Source of the DNA: Candidatus Saccharimonadota bacterium
Lineage (GTDB): Bacteria; Patescibacteriota; Saccharimonadia; Saccharimonadales; UBA4665
Direction: 5' to 3'
DNA: 64,000 nucleotides
Assembly: GCA_013289705.1 (NCBI GenBank)
Contig: JABCZM010000002.1
Coordinates: 78,848-142,847, forward strand
In this document: piece after piece, positions 60,768 through 64,000 of the stretch
Layout of the letters: every line of letters starts with the position of its first letter
Position numbering within the stretch: position 1 is the first letter of the stretch
Notes under the pieces: model-generated
Told to the model about the DNA's origin: nothing
The model's input: the letters and a program-made list of their open reading frames with translations, nothing else
The model's database searches: none
Made by a program: the position numbers and the translations under genes

Positions 60768-61108
60768 CAGTTGCCGGTGTAGTATTTTTCGCCCCAAGCG
60801 GCCATTTTTTGTAGAACGGGAATTAAGTCTTCACCCTTTTGGGTGAGGGTGTATTCGATCCTGGGTGGCACTTCGGCAAAACTTCGTTTGGTGATAATAC
60901 AGTGTTCTTCTAGGTCGTCAAGGCGCTGGGAAAGGGTGCGCGGGTTGATGGTGCCAACAGATCGTTCTAGCTCGCTGAAACGCTTTGAACCAGCCGAAAG
61001 ATCACGCAAAATCAGGGCAGTCCATTTGCTGCCTATAATCTCCATGGCGCCGGCAATACAGCCAACTTTTGGTTCTAAACTGGTGTGAGTGGTTGTCGTT
61101 GATTTCAT
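60764..61108 (-). CDS. HxlR-family transcriptional regulator
   Basis: 114 residues. Winged helix with the family start [20 protein letters not shown], then [20 protein letters not shown] and the wing [21 protein letters not shown] cysteine at about residue 17 is in the position that senses redox or electrophile stress in related HxlR/QorR/YodB proteins. TATACT (61123-61118) ends nine bases before its ATG and is overlapped by a 7-bp inverted repeat, so it should repress itself and the divergent reductase. Confidence 0.92.
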   Translation of the reverse strand: MKSTTTTHTSLEPKVGCIAGAMEIIGSKWTALILRDLSAGSKRFSELERSVGTINPRTLSQRLDDLEEHCIITKRSFAEVPPRIEYTLTQKGEDLIPVLQKMAAWGEKYYTGNC

Positions 61109-61121
61109 ACTTTACAAAGTA

Positions 61122-61140
61122 TAGTATAGGCTTTATACTA
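61122..61140. promoter_or_regulatory. Likely HxlR operator
   Basis: TAGTATA, five bases (GGCTT), TATACTA: a perfect 7-bp inverted repeat in the divergent region between the regulator and the FMN reductase, touching the -10 box of the regulator. A near copy of the half-site (AAGTATAGC) is seen before the reductase ATG. Confidence 0.65.
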
Positions 61141-61178
61141 ACAATTAACTATAAAAAGTATAGCATAAAGGAGCCATT

Positions 61179-61757
61179 ATGACAAAACTAGCAGTAATTA
61201 TTGGTAGTACTCGCCAAGGTCGCCAAAGTGATCGCCTGGCCAACTGGGTCGCCAAAGAAGCCGCAAAAAAGGCTGACGTAGAAGTACTTGATTTACGCGA
61301 CTATTCAATGCCGTTTTTCGATGAGGCAATTAGCCCTCGCTATAACCCAGAGCGACAGCCAGTGCCAGAAGTGAAGAAGTGGCTCGACAAAGTTGCTGAA
61401 TTTGACGGTTACTTTGTTGTAACGCCCGAATATAACCGATCAACGTCGGCCGTGCTTAAAAACGCTCTTGATACCCTTGGTTACGAAGCCAACAAAAAGC
61501 CTTTTGCCTTGGTTGCTCACGGTTCAAGTGGTGGTGCGCAGGCTGTTGCTGGCCTTCGTATTACGCTGCCTGGTATCGGTGCCTTTACCATCCCAGAGGC
61601 GCTGTTCTTCAGTGACCACCTCGGTGAGTCAATTAGTGACGACTTCGAACTGAGCGACGAAAAGAAGGCCAACCCCTACGGCCCACAAACTCAGCTTGAA
61701 ACTCAAATCGATAGCCTAATTTGGTACGCCGACGCCCTCAAAGCTGCCAGTAACTAA
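61179..61757 (+). CDS. NADPH-dependent FMN reductase family protein
   Basis: 192 residues. Flavodoxin-like fold: LAVIIGSTRQGRQSDRLANW is the FMN phosphate-binding loop, YFVVTPEYNRSTSAVLKNAL the second FMN motif, and SSGGAQAVAGLRITL the third. Likely reduces quinones, azo compounds or flavins. AAAGGAG precedes the ATG by seven bases. Divergent from and probably controlled by the HxlR regulator. Confidence 0.92.
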   Translation: MTKLAVIIGSTRQGRQSDRLANWVAKEAAKKADVEVLDLRDYSMPFFDEAISPRYNPERQPVPEVKKWLDKVAEFDGYFVVTPEYNRSTSAVLKNALDTLGYEANKKPFALVAHGSSGGAQAVAGLRITLPGIGAFTIPEALFFSDHLGESISDDFELSDEKKANPYGPQTQLETQIDSLIWYADALKAASN

Positions 61758-61782
61758 CATAAGTTTGAGAGACGTATGTGTC

Positions 61783-61810
61783 AAAAGAGACCTTGTGAAA
61801 GGTCTCTTTT
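61783..61810. terminator. Bidirectional terminator between the reductase and G5-protein genes
   Basis: AAAAGAGACCTT and AAGGTCTCTTTT form a perfect 12-bp stem with a GTGA loop, with T-runs on both strands, between two convergent genes. Confidence 0.93.
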
Positions 61811-61811
61811 G

Positions 61812-62441
61812 TTATAGCCAGCTGTCTACGCCACCGTGATGTGAGCAGGTGCCAGAGCGACTTTGGCTGAAGCTATAGGAACCGTCTCGACACTGAGCGG
61901 TTGCCCCCTGTGGTGTACTTGAGCTGGCTTCGGGACTGCAGACTGTAGTACCTACAGAGTTGACATACGTGCCGTTAGTGCAGTTTGGGGTTGGTTCGGG
62001 CGCAGGCGTGGGTGCAACGGTGATTGGCGCAGGCTCAACAACGGGTTTGCGCGCCACGTATGTGCCAATACTGGTGATGGTGTTGAGCGGCTGCTGAGTA
62101 ACTGCTGTTCCTGTGTGTTTGCAGCCGCTTAGCTTACTTTTCTTATATGTAGCAGTATAGGTAATGAGTCGTTTTCCAGTGTGACCAACCTGGATGACAT
62201 TAGACGTGCCTTGGGCTAGGTTAGTATCATTTTGTTCAACCGATTTATATCCTATTACCTCTGTTTTTGTGATGGTTTTGGGTGTGTTTTGGCCCGCAAC
62301 TTTTTTTGTGCACGGTGCAAGCTGGGCTTTGGTTTGAGCCGCCGCCAATACAGGGCTTGTTGTAATAGAGCCGAGGACAAGTATGGCTAGTAAAGTGCTG
62401 CTTAATCGCCGGTAATTTGAGCTTTTTAGAAGTAGCTTCAT
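61812..62441 (-). CDS. Secreted G5-domain and DUF3761-like protein
   Basis: 209 residues. Signal peptide at the start (RLSSTLLAILVLGSITTSPV, cleaved near LAA). Residues about 55-105 fit the G5 domain (VIGYKSVEQNDTNLAQGTSN, then GHTGKRLITYTATYK), which binds wall glycans. A Pro/Ala linker leads to a Cys-rich end, GATAQCRDGSYSFSQSRSGT then CSHHGGVDSWL, the DUF3761 pattern. The start at 62441 gives a proper signal peptide; a longer reading adds 18 residues. Confidence 0.85.
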   Translation of the reverse strand: MKLLLKSSNYRRLSSTLLAILVLGSITTSPVLAAAQTKAQLAPCTKKVAGQNTPKTITKTEVIGYKSVEQNDTNLAQGTSNVIQVGHTGKRLITYTATYKKSKLSGCKHTGTAVTQQPLNTITSIGTYVARKPVVEPAPITVAPTPAPEPTPNCTNGTYVNSVGTTVCSPEASSSTPQGATAQCRDGSYSFSQSRSGTCSHHGGVDSWL

Positions 62442-62577
62442 GGCTAAGCGTAAGTATATACCAAAAATCTTAACCACAAACGTTTTCAGGGTCAATGAGT
62501 GCAGAGGTCTACGTACTAGACTATAGGGATAATAGTTTTTAGGGCTTCGGGGAAGGTTGGTGGGTTATAGTATACGT

Positions 62578-63126
62578 ATGAAGATTGATAAAAACGCTGC
62601 GCCAACTAAGTTGCTATGGGTAGATCTGGAGATGACAGGGCTAGATATTCAAAAAGACGTGATTATTGAAATTGCGGTGGAGGTGACGGATTCTACGACT
62701 TTCCAGACACTTGCCAGCTACGAAGCGGTGATTCATCAGCCGGAAGATAAGTTGCAGAATATGAACGAATGGGCAGCCAATCAGCACGCTATTAGTGGTC
62801 TAACGGAGCGCGTACGAACAGAAGGTAAGCCAGAAGCCGATGTGATCCATGAACTAGTCGGCTTTATTAAAGCGCAGTTTGGGGACGAGCCAGCAATTTT
62901 GGCAGGGAATTCGATTCATAACGATCGCAATTTTATCAAGCAGTGGTGGCCAGATGTTGAACAAGTTTTGCATTATCGGATGCTTGATGTCAGTAGTTTC
63001 AAGATAGTAATGCAGGCTAAATTTGGTGTGCAGTTCGAGAAAAAAGAGACTCACCGCGCGTTTGACGACATTCAGGCGTCCATTGCTGAGCTGCAATATT
63101 ACCTAGAATGGTTCCGTCAGAACTAA
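62578..63126 (+). CDS. orn: Oligoribonuclease
   Basis: 182 residues. Degrades RNA di- to pentamers to nucleotides, 3' to 5'. DEDDh exonuclease residues: LLWVDLEMTGLD (Asp, Glu), GNSIHNDRNFIKQW (Asp), and THRAFDDIQASIAELQYYL (His, Asp). TATAGT (62566-62571) ends six bases before the ATG, and the upstream in-frame GTG lies before that box, so 62578 is the start. Confidence 0.96.
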   Translation: MKIDKNAAPTKLLWVDLEMTGLDIQKDVIIEIAVEVTDSTTFQTLASYEAVIHQPEDKLQNMNEWAANQHAISGLTERVRTEGKPEADVIHELVGFIKAQFGDEPAILAGNSIHNDRNFIKQWWPDVEQVLHYRMLDVSSFKIVMQAKFGVQFEKKETHRAFDDIQASIAELQYYLEWFRQN

Positions 63127-63178
63127 GCCTGTCCGATAATAGTGCAGTTTGGTTGTGGAAAACTTTTATGACTATAGA

Positions 63179-63206
63179 CTGACAACCGAGAAAAAGCTTG
63201 TATAAT
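63179..63206 (+). promoter_or_regulatory. Promoter of the cohesin-domain gene
   Basis: CTGACA (63179-63184), 16 bases, TATAAT (63201-63206). The -10 box ends eight bases before the ATG at 63215. Confidence 0.65.
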
Positions 63207-63214
63207 GCAAGTAA

Positions 63215-64000
63215 ATGCTGCTAATGCTTAAGAAAAATAAAAATATGAATATGCGACGCAAATGTGTGCAAATGTCGGCGTTTATTCTCCTGTTTGTTGT
63301 AGCTAGCAGCACGCTGCTACTAAACACGGCTTCGGCGGCTATTGCAACTATCTCTGTAAGACCAAGTAGTCAAACTGTGCAGGTGGGCGCAATGTTTACG
63401 GTTGATTTACGTGTGGATCCCGGTACGTCCGTAAATATGGTCGAGGCGAATGTCAATTTTGACCCCGCACAGCTTGGTTATATAAATATTGATACCAGTA
63501 GTTCGGCCTTTCCTGACCAGTTAGCCCAGTCGGTGAGTAGTGGTACGATTAATTTCCAGCGAAGCGTTGGTGTAGGTGGTAACGATGTTAGTAGCGATGC
63601 ACGGGTGGCGATTATGACGTTCAGGGCGCTTACTAGTGGTAGCGCCTCGTTAACCATTAGCGGTGCCGACTCGCATAATGATGCCGGTTCGCTTATTAAT
63701 CTGTCGCCATTCAATACTGTGGTCACCGTATCGGTACCGGCCTGTCCATCGGGCCAAACCGGTACCCCACCGAATTGCGTAACTCCTGTAGCACCCACCA
63801 CCCCCACGCCTACACCACCCACACCAACGACACCAACAGCACCTACGGCAACTCCTGTGCCTCCAACCTCACCAAAAACCTGTCCATCGGGCCAAACCGG
63901 TACCCCACCAAACTGTAAGGCGGTCCCAATAACACCGAAGACCGGTGGCGCAACTAGTGCTAATCCCGTCGCAACGACAACACCACCAACAACGACGGTA
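63215..64000 (+). CDS. Secreted cohesin-domain surface protein, incomplete at right edge
   Basis: 262 codons in the window; the gene continues past 64000. Signal peptide (FILLFVVASSTLLLNTASAA). Residues about 45-175 fit a cohesin-type beta sandwich (VQVGAMFTVDLRVDPGTSVN, VNFDPAQLGY, DARVAIMTFRALTSG). A Pro/Thr-rich region follows, with CPSGQTGTPPNC twice (63747 and 63883), a repeated disulfide-like motif. The ATG at 63215 is nearest the promoter; an in-frame ATG at 63245 is possible. Confidence 0.85.
   Translation, partial: MLLMLKKNKNMNMRRKCVQMSAFILLFVVASSTLLLNTASAAIATISVRPSSQTVQVGAMFTVDLRVDPGTSVNMVEANVNFDPAQLGYINIDTSSSAFPDQLAQSVSSGTINFQRSVGVGGNDVSSDARVAIMTFRALTSGSASLTISGADSHNDAGSLINLSPFNTVVTVSVPACPSGQTGTPPNCVTPVAPTTPTPTPPTPTTPTAPTATPVPPTSPKTCPSGQTGTPPNCKAVPITPKTGGATSANPVATTTPPTTTV

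Noticed and set aside
63139-63160. GTGCAGTTTGGTTGTGG after orn, resembling one end of the hairpin repeat
   Set aside because: Only one half is present; no partner arm or core is found nearby.
63747-63910. Two near-identical 30-base direct repeats as a possible CRISPR
   Set aside because: They lie in frame inside the cohesin-protein gene and encode CPSGQTGTPPNC twice; only two units and no spacers of fixed size.

Overview
The window looks like the replication-origin region of a Patescibacteria/CPR genome, most probably a Candidatus Saccharibacteria (TM7) relative. The reasons are gene content (reduced, Gram-positive-type wall genes, a chromosomal type IV secretion gene cluster with many tandem pilin-like genes, LPXTG-type and cohesin/G5 surface proteins) and a standard genetic code. 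No rRNA is present, so the assignment is an inference.

Layout. 1-1640 (minus): jag (partial), yidC, rnpA, rpmH. 1640-5871: candidate origin with DnaA-box-like sites on both sides of dnaA, then dnaA, dnaN, recF. 5868-7106 (minus): a broken PIN gene and a VapBC-type pair. 7327-24277 (minus): a type IV secretion-like cluster holding a NTF2-like anchored protein, VirB6/TrbL-like channel, PrgI-like protein, a VirB4 split in two genes, a 1045-residue membrane protein ending in an M15-peptidase-like motif, and an 820-residue protein joining GH3, phage-type lysozyme and C39-like peptidase modules. No VirD4 coupling protein is seen. 24345-25464: an intact IS4-family insertion sequence with a 9-bp target duplication, sitting between that cluster and a divergent row of seven small TrbC/VirB2-like pilin genes (25534-29043). 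29222-38481: hsp20, a frameshifted comF, three tRNA-Ser and one tRNA-Arg, MazF- and PIN-type toxin-antitoxin pairs, a YihY-type membrane protein, a GDSL esterase, an AAA/DUF4143 ATPase, a HIT protein, and several copies of a ~120-bp hairpin repeat. 38550-43190: HTH-HAD fusion, valS, tsaD. 43353-47667: a pair of large paralogues of unknown function. 47723-54875: a MurE-like ligase, an AbiE-type system, an arginase-family enzyme, CIRCE-controlled groES/groEL with a tiny membrane ORF between them, an LPSTG-anchored protein. 54963-64000: sugar-phosphate isomerase, cupin, DUF1361, an attenuator with an arginine-coding leader peptide before a GNAT gene and argS, another Phd/PIN pair, msrB, an HxlR regulator with FMN reductase, a G5/DUF3761 protein, oligoribonuclease, and the start of a cohesin-domain surface protein.

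Strongest leads. (1) A textbook four-segment transcription attenuator whose leader peptide carries an Arg-Arg pair, upstream of GNAT-argS. (2) The secretion cluster packed with peptidoglycan-cutting modules, which would fit an organism that lives attached to another bacterium. (3) A dispersed hairpin element whose outer arms differ between copies but stay self-complementary. (4) A recurrent promoter layout, with the -10 box ending 6-10 bases before the start codon, which suggests widespread leaderless mRNAs.
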